NCBI RefSeq assembly: GCF_001653235.2
Contig: NC_035794.1
Location: 1,054,001 to 1,118,000, forward strand
Direction: 5' to 3'
Length of the DNA: 64,000 bases
DNA from: Pochonia chlamydosporia 170
Taxonomy: Eukaryota > Ascomycota > Sordariomycetes > Hypocreales > Clavicipitaceae
The translations under genes were made by a program, and so were the position numbers. Positions 1-11,527 of this stretch are shown piece by piece (positions within the stretch are counted from its first letter, which is position 1; each line of letters opens with the position of its first letter). The notes beneath the pieces are model-generated. The model was given only the letters and a program-made list of their open reading frames with translations, was not told the DNA's origin and searched no databases.

Positions 1-812
1 CTCGCTCTCGACGAATGCGCTCAAGCTCTTTTTGGTGTTCCTCGTGGCGCTTGCGCTTGAGAGATTTCTTTTTTTCCTTTTCTTCGCGCACTTTCTCCTT
101 CAATTTGTCTGCTTTGGCTCTCTCTTTGGCTTCCTCACGGGTAATCTTGGCGATTTCTCGCTTACTTTCCTCGACGCGCTGTTTTAGGTCGCGCTGCAGT
201 TTGGAGCCTTCCACGTGGTCTATGAAAGTTTGTTCGCGCTCGTGCTTGTATTTTTTGAGCTCGGCTTGGATATCTACGCCTTCTTTCTTGTCGTGGAGGG
301 TTGTGCCGTACAGGTCCAAGATTTTGAGGCGGCTCGCAGCATTGGCTACCGTCTCATTCGCAAGACCCAGCTCGTCTTGGACATTTTGCAGTTTAGCCTT
401 GGCATCGATCATCCGAGGGCTCTGCTGTTTTTCCTCGTCGGGATCAGAGTCATTATTGTTGTCGCTCTCTGACTCGTCCTTGTCTGAGTCTGGGTAGATT
501 TCTTCAAAGATGTCTCGATTAGGCAGCGAGTCCACGGCGATATCTGTGATGATGGCTGAGGAGCCGATGCCTTCGACTTTGATGGACTCTTCTTCAACGG
601 TCGGACTTAGTCCAACGACGGTGATTTCATTTGTGCCGGGCTGTTTTTGCGAATTAATTGGCGTGACTTTGTATGATTTTTGTGAAATGTTGAGCTTACC
701 TTGAGGTTGACGCTGGTGATGTCTCTCGAGACTTGGGCTCTGGTGGGGAACAGAATGACAGAGCGAGTGTTGAGGTCGCGGACCTTGTACTCGATCTTGT
801 TTACAGTTTCCA
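1..812 (-). CDS. DUF4139/DUF4140 (mucoidy-inhibitor A-like) protein, N-terminal part only
   Basis: The start codon is at 812 (METVNKIEYKVRDLNTRSV) and the gene runs off the left edge, so the C-terminal part is missing. An intron of 59 bp fits at 641-699 (donor GTAAGC, acceptor CAG), and the frame then continues without a stop to base 1. The opening segment (RSVILFPTRAQVSRDI, then PGTNEITVVGLSPTVEEESIKV) matches the N-terminal beta domain of the DUF4140/DUF4139 family. After an acidic stretch rich in D, E and N there is a long charged, K/E/R-rich coiled coil, which is usual for this family. Its biochemical role is not established in fungi. Family assignment is fairly secure from the N-terminal pattern; function is unknown. 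Confidence 0.75.
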
Positions 813-1423
813 TAATAAGTGCGTCTAAAAGAATGGAAATTGGGAAATTGGAATCTTGGTTGCTGTTTTTGTGAATTTTTCATGCACTTGCCTGGGAAAG
901 AGTTGTCTTTATATACTCAGTAACTGCACTGCCTGAATCTGGGGCTGACTGGAAGGCAGACATTCATTGGCTCTCAGTCCATGTCATCAATTCGTCTCAA
1001 TTTCTTGTCTGGTGTGGTGGTGCGGCAGAGGCAGCCAAACGCCTCTCAACCGCCTTTATTGCTCTTTGGCCAGAGTCTGCCTAGAGGTGGCTTTGACTTT
1101 GCTGTCAAATTTGCGACATGAAATTAATTCAATGTTCTTCTCGAGCCCATTTTTTACAGATTTTGCAATCGTGTAAGCGACTTGAAGCTGGATGTGAGGC
1201 ACTCAAGTTCATCCGCCATGCCTTCATCACACTCTAGTCAAGGCCAGAGATTAGAACATTAAGCAGCTATTACTCTGGTCATATATTAAACGACATCGGA
1301 TCCTTCCAGTAGCCCATTCTGCACCTCAGCGTATTCGCAAAGCTTGGTAGTTCATGACATGTCCCTAACTGCTGATCGCCCGATAATAAAATTCGTCAAA
1401 CATCACACGGCCACTAAACTATC
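813..1423. other. Intergenic, upstream of the DUF4139-like gene
   Basis: No supported gene. It holds the leader and promoter of the leftward gene and the 3' flank of the SDR gene. A short open frame at 967-1176 has no recognisable motif. Confidence 0.6.
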
Positions 1424-2455
1424 TCAGTCCGACTTGTTTGCCAACTCCGTATCCCGCTCTTTCTTCATCACAGTCTGGATGAAGTGATGTTCCACCCAAG
1501 TCGGTAGCACATCAACAAATACACCCTGCAAAGCATGCGCCCAATACCCAATAACAATCCCATGTCCATATCCTGCTCTACTAAGAGCAGCACGAGCCAG
1601 AGTCTGCGAGCTTGGCATGAACAGCGAAGGTTTCACATCGCAGTGAGATACCCCCGTGACTCTACCGACCCTAACTCCCAACACTTCGACTCGTCCGACT
1701 GCGTCGTCAAGTGTCATCTCGAGGCTAACGGTGCGTGTGAGGTTCATCAGGAATTGCTTGCTCGCGCCGTAGGAAGACAGCAAAGGAAACCCGGCATCAG
1801 ACATGGAACTGATGTTCATTATCAGGGAGGGTCCATTCTGGCTTAGCGTCGGGAGCAGTTCGCGCATCAGGTGCAGAGGAAATAGAGCGTTCAAGCTGAC
1901 ATTGTTGGCGATCCTCTCTTCGGAGAAGTCCTGCAACAGCTGAAACGTCGGGTTTGATGGCCCGCCTCCAGCATTGTTGATTAATACTGTGAGATGTAGA
2001 CCGTCCAGTGCCGCCCTGATAGATTTGAAATCGGGGGCACCCTTACCAATGGCTTCTTTCTGGGTACGCTGGTTGCTTTTAATGCAGTTGACGCATTCTA
2101 CCCTGCTGGCATCAGCAACCAGCACCTTGAAGGACCTGCCTGGGTAGCTCTTTTGCAGCTTTTCCTGGACCAGGGATAATTTGGCGTCGTTTCTTCCATG
2201 CAAGACGACATTGAAGCCTTGATGCGCCAGTTCGCGAGCAAACTCCGTGCCTATGCCATCCGACGCGCCCGTCACCAACGCCCATGGAGAGTCACCATTC
2301 GGTGTAACGTGAGCAAAATGGGTGATCCTGGAAGGAAGGAGGTAGATCCCGATTATGTAGGTGACTTTGATTAGGATATAACAGACTGTGAGCCAGCCGA
2401 TGATGGCGATAATACCTGGTTGCTGAGCCATGGCACAGCAGAAGTTGTGAGGCAA
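1424..2455 (-). CDS. Short-chain dehydrogenase/reductase, membrane-anchored, 17beta-HSD/ketoacyl-CoA reductase-like
   Basis: A single-exon gene of 343 aa. One hydrophobic helix at about residues 14-38 should anchor it, probably in the ER. The Rossmann motif TGASDGIG (62-69), NNAGG (160-164), the catalytic serine region NISSMS (215-220) and YGASK (Y229, K233) are all present, so the NADP(H)-dependent active site looks intact. The layout of N-terminal anchor plus SDR domain is like HSD17B3/HSD17B12 and yeast Ifa38, which reduce ketosteroids or 3-ketoacyl-CoA. An insert of polar residues at about 119-145 is unusual. A second Met at residue 9 could be the true start. The substrate cannot be read from the sequence. 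Confidence 0.85.
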   Translation of the reverse strand: MPHNFCCAMAQQPGIIAIIGWLTVCYILIKVTYIIGIYLLPSRITHFAHVTPNGDSPWALVTGASDGIGTEFARELAHQGFNVVLHGRNDAKLSLVQEKLQKSYPGRSFKVLVADASRVECVNCIKSNQRTQKEAIGKGAPDFKSIRAALDGLHLTVLINNAGGGPSNPTFQLLQDFSEERIANNVSLNALFPLHLMRELLPTLSQNGPSLIMNISSMSDAGFPLLSSYGASKQFLMNLTRTVSLEMTLDDAVGRVEVLGVRVGRVTGVSHCDVKPSLFMPSSQTLARAALSRAGYGHGIVIGYWAHALQGVFVDVLPTWVEHHFIQTVMKKERDTELANKSD

Positions 2456-3147
2456 TGAAACTGAGACATTCTGCCTGAATCTTGGAATTGATCGAGGTGG
2501 AGAATAGTTTGTCCCCTTTAGCCGCTGGCGCGTGACCTATTGATGACTGAGCTAGACTTGAAAGAACTTGACGTTTCGTCACTCGGTAGTCATTGAATAC
2601 CAAACGGATGGTATGAACAGAGAGCGAGGTTGAATGCGCATGTTGACATGTTCTTTGTTGGCTCTGCAATGTCTTGGCGATGACTGAGGCTACCCTACAG
2701 CGAGAGGATTTCGCATATTTTTGCCCTGAGGAATGCAACAAGGTGATTCATTCTAGTTGTATTGCTGTAATGAAAGATACTATACTCCAAAGACTGCCAT
2801 GTAAATATTTAATAACCACAACTTGGCTTTTGCTGTCCCTGACGCGGTGCTCCAATTGAGATCCATCCATCCAAGTGACGATCCCTAGCCTAAATTCAGC
2901 TAGGGATACTGCCGAGTCAGATCCAAAACCAGAAGTTGGGGTCGATTTCGGGATAGTTTGAGCGTTAAAGTAGTTTGAACGTTTTGCGGAACACAGCTTG
3001 TTCTCCGCGAGCGTCTTTGAGATGACAGCGATCATAGACGTGATTACTCCGAGTCAAACACAGTAGTCATCTTGTCCAACCGCCGACCCGGTGAAGTGAT
3101 GATATAAAGAAAGGCGAGACGCGCAAAAAGAATCAGAGGTATGCAAA
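2456..3147. promoter_or_regulatory. Divergent intergenic region between SDR and lyase-like pseudogene
   Basis: No gene supported. It separates two divergently transcribed genes. A TATAAA at 3103-3108 lies about 85 bases upstream of the preferred Met of the lyase-like locus. Confidence 0.45.
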
Positions 3148-3975
3148 ATGCCGACAATTTTTGAAACCTTGGTGCGTAGAAAAACTGCAACTATGGCCCT
3201 TCAGCTACTTGTCTGTTTCTGCCTGCTCTTCTCAGTCACCCTGGGCACAACAACACCAAAAATACTTGACCCAGATCTCGTCTTCAGGGAAGACTTTGAA
3301 TCCGGCAACCTTGACCAGTGGGACATACAAGCCTGCCCCAATGGCGTCACAATAGTCACAGATGTAGCTCGAAACGGCACTCACAGCGCCAAGTTCACCG
3401 TATCTGATGACGACAAGCACGACAAATGCTCTCAAGTGCCCACCGATTCACCCCGGGCACAACTCGTTTCCAACCAGTGACCATTCAAAGATGACGACGA
3501 GTACTTCATCGCCCTTTCTGTATACTTCCCCAAAGACTTTGTTCAGCCCAAAAACCTTTTCCAAATTGCAGAGTTGTATGGTCCTCCATTTCGGGGTTCG
3601 CCTACCATGGGGGTGGACGTCTGTCAGGGCAAGCACATCTGCTTCCAGCGCGATGAGTCCCATAACTACGACAGTATGTAGACGAGTTCGGAGATTGTGC
3701 AGGGGCAGTGGCGGGATTTGGGATTCCATGTGGGCTTTTCTACGGACGCCAATAAGGGGTTTGTTGAGATTTGGGATGGTGGGAAGCAGCAGCCGCTTTC
3801 GAATGGGAAAACGAGGATGAACTACAAGACGTTGAATCCGGATGTGAATTGGGATGGGACAGCGAATTACTTATTCCTCAATCAGTATCGGTCGAGTGAT
3901 GACCAGTTGGGCACGGTGACGATGTACCATGAATCAGTCAAAGTGGGAAAGACGTTGGAATCTGTGACCGGCTAA
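3148..3975 (+). pseudogene. Secreted polysaccharide-lyase-like protein with two in-frame stops
   Basis: One reading frame runs from 3148 to 3975 but is cut by TGA at 3478-3480 and TAG at 3679-3681. Both sides of each stop keep the same frame and read as one protein: a signal peptide beginning at the Met at 3193 (MALQLLVCFCLLFSVTLG), FREDFESGNLDQWDI, EYFIALSVYFPKDF, NLFQIAELYGPP and ANYLFLNQYR. This is the pattern of the jelly-roll polysaccharide lyase family (heparin lyase I-like, PF14099), which cleaves uronic-acid polysaccharides outside the cell. No intron with usable GT/AG removes either stop. Both stops are one G-to-A change away from Trp TGG, which would fit the local sequence. Family call is moderate; the broken state is seen directly. 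Confidence 0.7.
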
Positions 3976-4013
3976 AAGGGCCTTGCTATTCCGAGTTAAA
4001 TTTCACCAGCATC

Positions 4014-5389
4014 TTAAACTATTTCACCCATTTTTTTCATCATGACTCTTCGCGCATCTTCTACCTGCTCCGGTAAGTCAATGTCCCATAACCAGCGGAA
4101 TCGCTCTCGCCAAGTCTGCTTCAGTTTCTCTGCATCATCGCCAATGCCCTCGAACATGAGGCACAAAACCTCGGCATTTTCCTTACTGCTCGCAACGACG
4201 CGCTGACTTCGCGGCCGTCTTATCGCGTCGTAGGCGTGGAAAGCTGCCATGGCGTGCTCTTGGCTCGTCACGGAAGGATCAGCGAGAAGTTCTGCTAGGA
4301 CGTGAGCGTCTTCGATGGCTTGCCCTGCCCCGGCGCCTTGATGCGGTGTTGATGCATGAGCTGCATCTCCTAGGATTGCCACTCGGGACTTGTAAAATGT
4401 GGAAATGTTTGGGTGTTCGAAGACAGCCCATTGAGAAGGGCTTGGCATGTACTAGACCGTCATTAGCATTCCCCAGACTTCATCGGATGGATATTATGCC
4501 TTACTTTCATCAACTTGTTGACATATTCGCCCATGTGACCGAAATCCTTCTGCATGTCTTCTCTGCTGGCTTCTCGAATCCATGTCTCACTGTCCCAGGT
4601 CTCACTAAACGTATAGAGACCGACATTGACCTTTTTGACCCCTTGGATGGGATACGTTATCCCGTATCCTCCCTTGCCAATATACCACGACGACAACCTT
4701 GCTCTTCGATCTCCCACAGCTTCAATCATGGTATCTATGTCCAAGACCGCGCGATAGCTGTACATGCCGCTGTACCTCGGCTTTGTCTGTTCCACTTCCT
4801 CTGGCGATAGGACGAATTCCTTCACTTTAGACTTGATACCATCGCACCCGACGACCACATCTGCAGTAGCTCTCGTACCATCCTCAAAGCATAGTTGGAC
4901 TCCATTCTCAATCTCCTCCATCTTTTGCAGCCGTTTGCCAAAGTGTACCACTTCTTCGGGGACCATGCCCACCAAAGCGTCTAAAAAATCCGCCCGCCGC
5001 ACCGATGTCTGGCCGGAAGGCAGTGCTTTCAAGTTCATAAGCACCTCATTTGCGTGGGGACCTGTCGCCCATACGACCTCAAACCAAGTCTGTCGGAACT
5101 CCTCATAGCCAGGGGAGTCTGCGTGTGTCGTGACCAGGGAGTCGTAGATCTCCCGAATATACGGGTCGATAAGAGGCATTGCACGATGCGCTGCAGGACC
5201 AATGGATAGTCCCAGTCCTGTCTCTCCAAAGGCGGCGGCTGCTTCGTAGATTTGCACTGGCACATTGCGCCGGATCAAGCCAATTGCGAGGATTAGACCA
5301 CCAATGCCACCGCCGACTATGGTGACGGTGAAGTCTTTCGCAGGCGCACTGCCAGTGTGTTCCATGGTGGCATTGGGTCTTGTTACCAC
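4014..5389 (-). CDS. FAD-dependent aromatic hydroxylase-like monooxygenase (salicylate hydroxylase type)
   Basis: Two exons, 5389-4505 and 4451-4014, with a 53-bp intron (GTAAGG...CTAG), give 440 aa. The N-terminal dinucleotide-binding motif is VTIVGGGIGGL (about 22-32). The second FAD/NAD motif is VVGCDGIKSKV, and the ribityl-binding motif is AILGDAAHASTPHQGAGAG near the start of exon 2. These place it in the class A flavoprotein monooxygenases (FAD_binding_3), which hydroxylate aromatic rings with NAD(P)H and oxygen. The closest named type by layout is salicylate 1-monooxygenase. Substrate is not known. A small Met-rich choice at the start (second Met at residue 9) leaves the exact N-terminus open. 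Confidence 0.88.
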
Positions 5390-6085
5390 CGCTGCTCAAT
5401 TGTGTACAATTGAATGATTAGCTGTACAGAGCATAACCCAAAGCAAAGTCGAAACTGAAATGGTCAACCACCTGATCTGAGGATTGCTAGACTCTGTCTG
5501 CCTTGTGCCGCTCAACACCAAATCGAGACAAACCCCCGCCGCTTACGAGGGGCAATGAAGCTAATCCTTGTTGTCATAAGCAGACACCTGGTTTACCAGG
5601 AACAAGAACTGCAACGGTGGCCATGATCACAATGAACAATGCAGTGTAACCAAGAACATTGAAACGAGCAGCACACGGAAAGTGCCAGGAGAAGCTTGGA
5701 TTAAAGTTTTCAATGCATCTTATTCGTTGGACCTTGTAATGATACCGGCGTCCCAACTGGTGCCAGAAACAGTCGACATGCAGACAGCTACGTTGGCCGC
5801 AGAATTACACCAGAAATGTCGAACTGAACTGCATTGGTACGACCGAAGAGTTAACGTCCGTGCAGAGATCATTTGACAAGTACATAAACCCCGCTTGAGA
5901 GTCAAGAAACCCAATGCCAGCCTAAACCTTGCCTCCTGTTGTGAATAGTCCGAAACCCAACCTGTTACTCCACATATCGATTCCCATATCTCAAGCATCG
6001 CAGCTAATACTCAGACCCAACAAGAAGTCGTCCCCCCAACGACGTCCTTCATTGCTCGCGCCTCGGAAGTAGAGCCAACGAAAGA
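5390..6085. promoter_or_regulatory. Divergent intergenic region
   Basis: It separates the leftward FAD monooxygenase and the rightward kinase-like gene. I see no coding signal; short open frames on both strands lack motifs. Confidence 0.45.
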
Positions 6086-6919
6086 ATGTCAAAGGATCTT
6101 TTGGCTTCAATGATGCACAGAGATCGGACCAAGGCACTCTTTGGGGATTCACCACCTCCTCCACGGGAGCACGCCGCGTATCCTGAAGGGGAGATAATCT
6201 ACCACTTGGGCAATCGATACGCTGTACGCCACGGCGACACAGTCACGAAATACACCACATTCCCCCCAGGCATGGGTCGGAATCCTGAACCCAACGAGGC
6301 GGTAGCGCTTCGCTTCATCAAAGAGAATACCTCAATTCCAGAGCCCAAGGTGTTTAGCTGCGACTGGGATCGCATCACAATGGAATATGTCGAGGGGGAG
6401 ACTTTACGAGACGCATGGCCTCAGCTTACTGCCGACCAACGCTCCAGTATCTTGGATCAACTCAAAGGATATATCTCGCAGATGCGTAACTTGTCTGGGA
6501 CAGTTCTCTGCCGAATCGACGGCGAGGGTGCTCTAGTCACCGGTTTCTTTACCCGGTCAGGTGGTCCGTTTCGCAATATGGCTGACTTTCACAATTGGCT
6601 TGTTCGGGTCCCAGGCGCATTGAAGCCCCAATCAATGTTCTGGCACCAGGTAACGGCTCAACTTCATGATGACTACGGCATCGTGTTCACGCATGGAGAT
6701 ATTGCTGCATGCAACATCATGATACGTGACGGTCGTATTGTCGCCATCTTGGATTGGGAGGCTGCTGGATGGTATCCGGAGTACTGGGACTACGTCAATA
6801 CCATGTCTGGTTTGGATCGTATTGACTGGGAGTCACTGGGTAGCCGCCTCCCGAGTCTCTTTGATAAGCACTATAATCTGGAATACATTCTGATGACCTT
6901 CATTCACAACATTGGCTGA
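6086..6919 (+). CDS. APH-family phosphotransferase-like protein
   Basis: A single-exon gene of 277 aa. The protein-kinase-like fold of the aminoglycoside/choline phosphotransferase family (PF01636) is shown by the Brenner motif HGDIAACN (203-210; D205 as catalytic base, N210 metal ligand) and by ILDWE (221-225; D223 metal ligand). MEYVEGETLRDAW (99-111) is the hinge region. Such genes are expanded in filamentous fungi; most have no known substrate and are not shown to give drug resistance. The leucine usual in the motif (HGDL) is isoleucine here, a mild change. Active-site residues look intact. Confidence 0.85.
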   Translation: MSKDLLASMMHRDRTKALFGDSPPPPREHAAYPEGEIIYHLGNRYAVRHGDTVTKYTTFPPGMGRNPEPNEAVALRFIKENTSIPEPKVFSCDWDRITMEYVEGETLRDAWPQLTADQRSSILDQLKGYISQMRNLSGTVLCRIDGEGALVTGFFTRSGGPFRNMADFHNWLVRVPGALKPQSMFWHQVTAQLHDDYGIVFTHGDIAACNIMIRDGRIVAILDWEAAGWYPEYWDYVNTMSGLDRIDWESLGSRLPSLFDKHYNLEYILMTFIHNIG

Positions 6920-7504
6920 TCATGCCACTAGTATGTATCAGTTTCAAAAAAAGGATCCTACGGGTGACGTTGCGATATGAGCAAGATCTTAATAGGGATG
7001 TGGGATTCGCAACATGACACTCGAGCGTGAAAGAAACCTCATTCAGGTACATCAACTATTCCATTGAGTATCCTGTTGTCATCAACAGACGAGGTTTCAG
7101 GGGGTGGCCGCTCCTAGGTCCGATCCTTGTCGGGTTGTTCGGTCCGTCACCAGAAGGAGTAACATTTGGTCCAGCGACCTTTAGGCGATCGGTCTTACGA
7201 GATCGCCGCTGTGGAAGGGATTGTCCCACTCTAGCCGTGGATCATGGTCCCAGATGTCCTTGTCAATATTCCTTCGGGGACATCACCCGGATAAGAATGG
7301 CTTCTGTGGGCCAAATGTTGAACGCTGCTTGAGATTCACATGCATTGTTGCGACCAACGTGACATTGCAATCGGGAAACAAAAAAATTCTGCCGGTAGTT
7401 ATCTCACCAAGCCTCCTTTAAGTTTATCAACAGCAGGGATATACTACAAATACAGGGACAATGAAAATTTGCAAAACAAGAGGATGCCACCGCCAAATAT
7501 GACG
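6920..7504. other. Intergenic, convergent 3' ends
   Basis: Between the ends of two genes transcribed toward each other. No coding signal or clear repeat was seen. Confidence 0.5.
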
Positions 7505-9001
7505 CTACAAGTCTGGATTGCCGCGGCCCAAGTTGGCTGTCTCCTGCGGTGCATCCGAATGTGAAACATGAATTTTCGTAGTTTTGATAATTCCACCATT
7601 GTTACTTTTCCAGAGGTTGTCCTGACTGCCTGCTCGATCCAAGCCCTGGTCTGTATCATCTTCATCACGAAGCTTTTGCATGTGAGTATTCTGTGATCTT
7701 AGTAGCCACGAGCCGCGTGAACTGATATGAGACGGCATGTTGTGTAGAGGTAATGATTGCGTCTGAGATTTGCTCTTCGAACTCGTGTACTTTGTTGTAA
7801 CTGCATTGCGGCCGAGCAGTGGTCGTACTGAAGGGGCGGCTGCTGCAATCACGCCAAAGACGGCCTCGAGTCTAACAAGAAGATAGTTAGTACACGCACG
7901 ACGAGGCTGGAGGGTCGAAACATACACTGCCCACATAAACAGCGGAGCAAGATCCCCTAATGTATACGAATTAGTTGCGCCCATTAAGTTTAGACTTCGA
8001 AGTGACGTACATGTTGGATCGTGGGTAGCCGTCAAACTTGGGACGAGAGCTGTACGTGCAACTGCAAAACCTCCGCTTCTGAATACATGTGAGAAATTGT
8101 GCTGCAATCGGGGAACTCAGGTGTATCGTCGCTTACGCAAATCCGAGTGCCATAATTCCGCAGATGCCAAGCTTTACTCTCCAGATCATCTTCAGATTCC
8201 ATAGAAAGATAATCGGCAGGACGGATAGAAAGACATCTGTGACGGTGGCGATTGCTGCACAAGTTAGATGGTATAACGCAGGAACAAGTAAAGATACATA
8301 CTCCCCTGTGCAATTCCAAGTGCGTTGATAGCGGCATCTGACCAGCAGCGACCGCCTTTAATGCCCTTGTTCCAGTTGTATTCGACTGGCGTGCATTGAG
8401 GAAAGATTGCAATCGCATCGACCATGCTCGTAATGGTATTGAAGGCGATAAACGCCCAGAAGAATCTCTGCCAGTTTTGGTTCTGTATACTATATTTCTC
8501 GTCCGTGTTGGTTAATCGTCGTTCGGTAAGAGCGTGGGGCGAGCGTACAATAATCGTTTCAAGAACAAACTGATGGAAATCTTGACGAAAACCGTTGACA
8601 TGATCAGGAGAAACTCGCAGATTCGCAACAACATGATGCCATATGAGGCGCTCGCCGGATCAAGATATTCGAAATGTCGGCCTAGTCCATAGTTCACGGC
8701 TCCCATTACAAGTCCAAGGACTGCGATTTGGGTGGCCTTGCGCCATTGATGATTAGTATCATTATACTCTCTTCACTTTTGAGGTTTGGGCCATTAGCGC
8801 TATTTCGGTACTCACCATGGCCAGCAAATTGAAGTAGTCGTCCCAGTCTATCATCTTAATCAAGCGAACTCGCACATACATCCGGAGAACCGTCAGAATC
8901 AGAGCGACAATAGTAGTCACAATGGTAGGTATTACGACCATGTTCGCTCTGGAAACATCGCCGGTCGACGATATCGACGACTCATTGAGGGTGACAGCCA
9001 T
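7505..9001 (-). CDS. Fungal rhodopsin-domain integral membrane protein (seven-exon)
   Basis: Seven exons fit cleanly: 9001-8816, 8736-8549, 8489-8302, 8254-8137, 8078-8011, 7956-7926 and 7871-7505, giving 381 aa. The first helix is followed by RMYVRVRLIKMIDWDDYF, the DWDDYF signature of the fungal rhodopsin domain (PF20684, related to Pth11-like proteins). Further helices include FLLIMSTVFVKISISLFLKRL, FFWAFIAFNTITS and VTDVFLSVLPIIFLWNLKM. About seven membrane segments are followed by a polar Ser/Asn-rich cytoplasmic tail. Such proteins are thought to be receptors or sensors but most are untested; this one has no visible CFEM domain. A second member of the family lies at 12307-13817, on the other side of an MFS gene. 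Confidence 0.85.
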
Positions 9002-9810
9002 GATGCTTCACTTTGTTACAGCACATTAACCCCAACAAACTCATTCTCTCAAGAATAGCCAAATCAAAGGTTCTCACTCTATATACTCTGCATGGTGTTT
9101 CTTGGTCGGTGCTTGCAAGCCAATCTCCTTTCCGATGGAAGGATCCGGGCTAGCCTCAATCATTCCAACAAGGTCTGAGGTGACATCTTTACTTTTCAAT
9201 GGGTACCGCTTTTGCATCCTTGAAATTTGACTTTCCAACAGGTGTTGGTTGTTCTGTTGAAACTTTTGCGATCATCGTCGGTCGATCGTCTTATACGTCC
9301 AAATCCCTGTCTCAAGATGGAGGCTTCGGTGGCGCTACATGCCGTCCTTCCTAACATGATGATTTAGCTCCGCCCGGTTAATTCCTGCCGCATGGTTGAT
9401 TTGCACTTGGCCAATGAAGGGTTTAGTTAGTTGTCCTGAATCACGTAACATTGAACTGTCCCAAAGCCAATCTTAGGCGGAGACTCGGTCTGCAAGGTCG
9501 AGACACCAAAACTCCCAACCAACAGACGACCAACAATAAATCCTGGAATACTTGCATCGAATCTACATGGTTTCATGGCTAAGTCGGCACGAGATGATAC
9601 CATGATCCACAACACCAGACCGGTTGTGGCCCGCCCCCTGTACATTGTGTCCGTTCCCTGAACGTTTACACATTGGAGATGGTTTTGGTGATACTACCCC
9701 ATCCTTCTTTCTTTACTCCTTTCCGATCAGTTTTAAAATTTCTTGTCTTACTCAGTGAACAGGCTTCTTTGAGGTTGCAAGCAGAACGCGGTATCATTGA
9801 CAAGTTCACA
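9002..9810. promoter_or_regulatory. Divergent promoter region, rhodopsin-domain gene / MFS gene
   Basis: About 0.8 kb between divergently transcribed genes, so shared control is possible. No clear operator was recognised. Confidence 0.45.
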
Positions 9811-11527
9811 ATGTCTGACGATGCATCTGTAGAAGATGCCAAATTGCCACAGGATACTGTGGCAAATACGTCTTCAGAGCTACCCAAAACAACTACAGAC
9901 AAGCATGGAAATATCACTGTCCTGGTTCCTCAGCCTACTGACGACCCGAGAGATCCACTGGTACGTCCAAGAAGAAAAGCTGTCGGACCATACTCCTAAT
10001 TCCAGCACTCTAACATGACTGTTTACAGAACTGGCCGCTACGGAAGAAAGTCACCATCTTTGCGTCCGTTTGCCTAGCAGGTTTCGCAGCCCAGATGTCA
10101 CCCAACTCCAACATGCTCACGTTCATGGAGCAAGTTCCAACATACCACAAGACTCCAACAGATATGCTGAATTCCGTCGCGGCAGCTCTTGCAGGTTGGG
10201 TGGCGGGACCATTCTTCCTTATACCTTTAGTTGGAGTTATCGGACGCAGTGCTGTCGTATTTTGGAGTCTTGTTGGGATTCTCATCGGTCAGATATGGGG
10301 CGCTGAGATGACCGATCCTAACGACTATGTTTCCTTTACCATCTCCAGGCTATTCACTGGCTTTTTCGGTGGCATTCCAGCTATCCTTGGTAGTGGGTAC
10401 ATTATTGACATGTTTTTTCTGCATCAACGGGGAAAAGCTTTTGCAGTATTCGAGATCTTGATCATATTCGCGGTCGTAGGCGGCGGAACACTTGGTGGCT
10501 TTATTGCTGAGAATAATCCTTGGAACTATGCTTTCTGGTGGACGCTTGGTCCTGTTGGCGCAGCTATTATCCTCGTTTTCGTTTTTGTGGAAGATACTTC
10601 TTATAATCGCGACTCAAACAAGCCATCTCCAGTAACTCTACCAGAGGCATGGCTTGTAAATCGCGTGGCAACTTTTTTGCCTGGGTCCAGGACGCAACCA
10701 GCAGGCAAAGGCAAAGAATTTGTTCGTCACCCTCCCATGAAAAGTGCCTAATGATCATCACCCACTGACTGAGTTGCTAGGTACGCCGAGTTATAATCCC
10801 ATTCCAGATCACATTCGCACCAATCACCCTGCTCATGGGTACGTACATCTTTATTGCGCTTGGGCTTCCCATCATGCAAGCATCCACTCTAGCTACGTAT
10901 CTGGAACCACCAGAGGAAGTTGGCGGGTATGGCTTTTCATCACTGCAAATGGCGTTCTTCACCATGACAGCCTGGGTGGGTATTATTTGCGCTCAGGTAT
11001 ACGGCTACTTCTTCAATGATAAGATACCCGTCTGGGTCGCACGAAAGAGAGGGGGAACGTGGCACCCGGAATATCGTCTTGCCAATACGATCCCTCCGTC
11101 GTTATTGCTGCCCATCGGATTGGGTCTTTGGGGTGCTGGTTTGCAGTATCATTTACATTTCATGGTACTTGCACTCGCTTCCTTCATAATATGGTTTGCT
11201 GCTCTTCTCGCCCTCCCTGTCTGCTACAACTACGTTGTTGAGTGCTTCCTGGACAATCCCGTGGAAACATCTGTCTCTTTGAACGCTTACCGAGTCACAT
11301 TTGGCCTCATCTCGGTCTTTATCGTAACACAATGGCAGTCAGCGGTTGGGGTGGGTTGGATGTGGGGGATGGGCGCGTTTTTCATTGTTTTCGTGGATAT
11401 AATCATGATTTGTCTCATATTCAAGGGCCAAGTTGTGCGAGGATGGACACTAATGCTTAGCAAGACCATAGCCGTCACTGAGGACGGTGCCAAGATCAGT
11501 TTGAAGGCTGAACAGGGCGAGCCTTAG
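9811..11527 (+). CDS. MFS transporter, DHA1-like multidrug type
   Basis: Three exons, 9811-9960, 10029-10725 and 10782-11527, give 530 aa. The acidic N-terminus ends in the typical PTDDPRDPLNWPLRKK stretch just before helix 1. The loop 2-3 region and FTISRLFTGFFGGIPAILGSG are standard for the drug:H+ antiporter-1 branch. A central loop (EDTSYNRDSNK...) separates the two six-helix halves; the second half includes PFQITFAPITLLMGTYIFI. The intron-1 junction falls inside the DPLNW motif, a position often used in this family. It should be a plasma-membrane exporter; the substrate is unknown. The gene sits between two rhodopsin-domain genes. Confidence 0.88.

Noticed and set aside
10726..10781. Alternative donor at 10722 for MFS intron 2
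   Set aside because: It breaks the frame; the donor at 10726 gives a continuous VRTPSYNPFQ junction.
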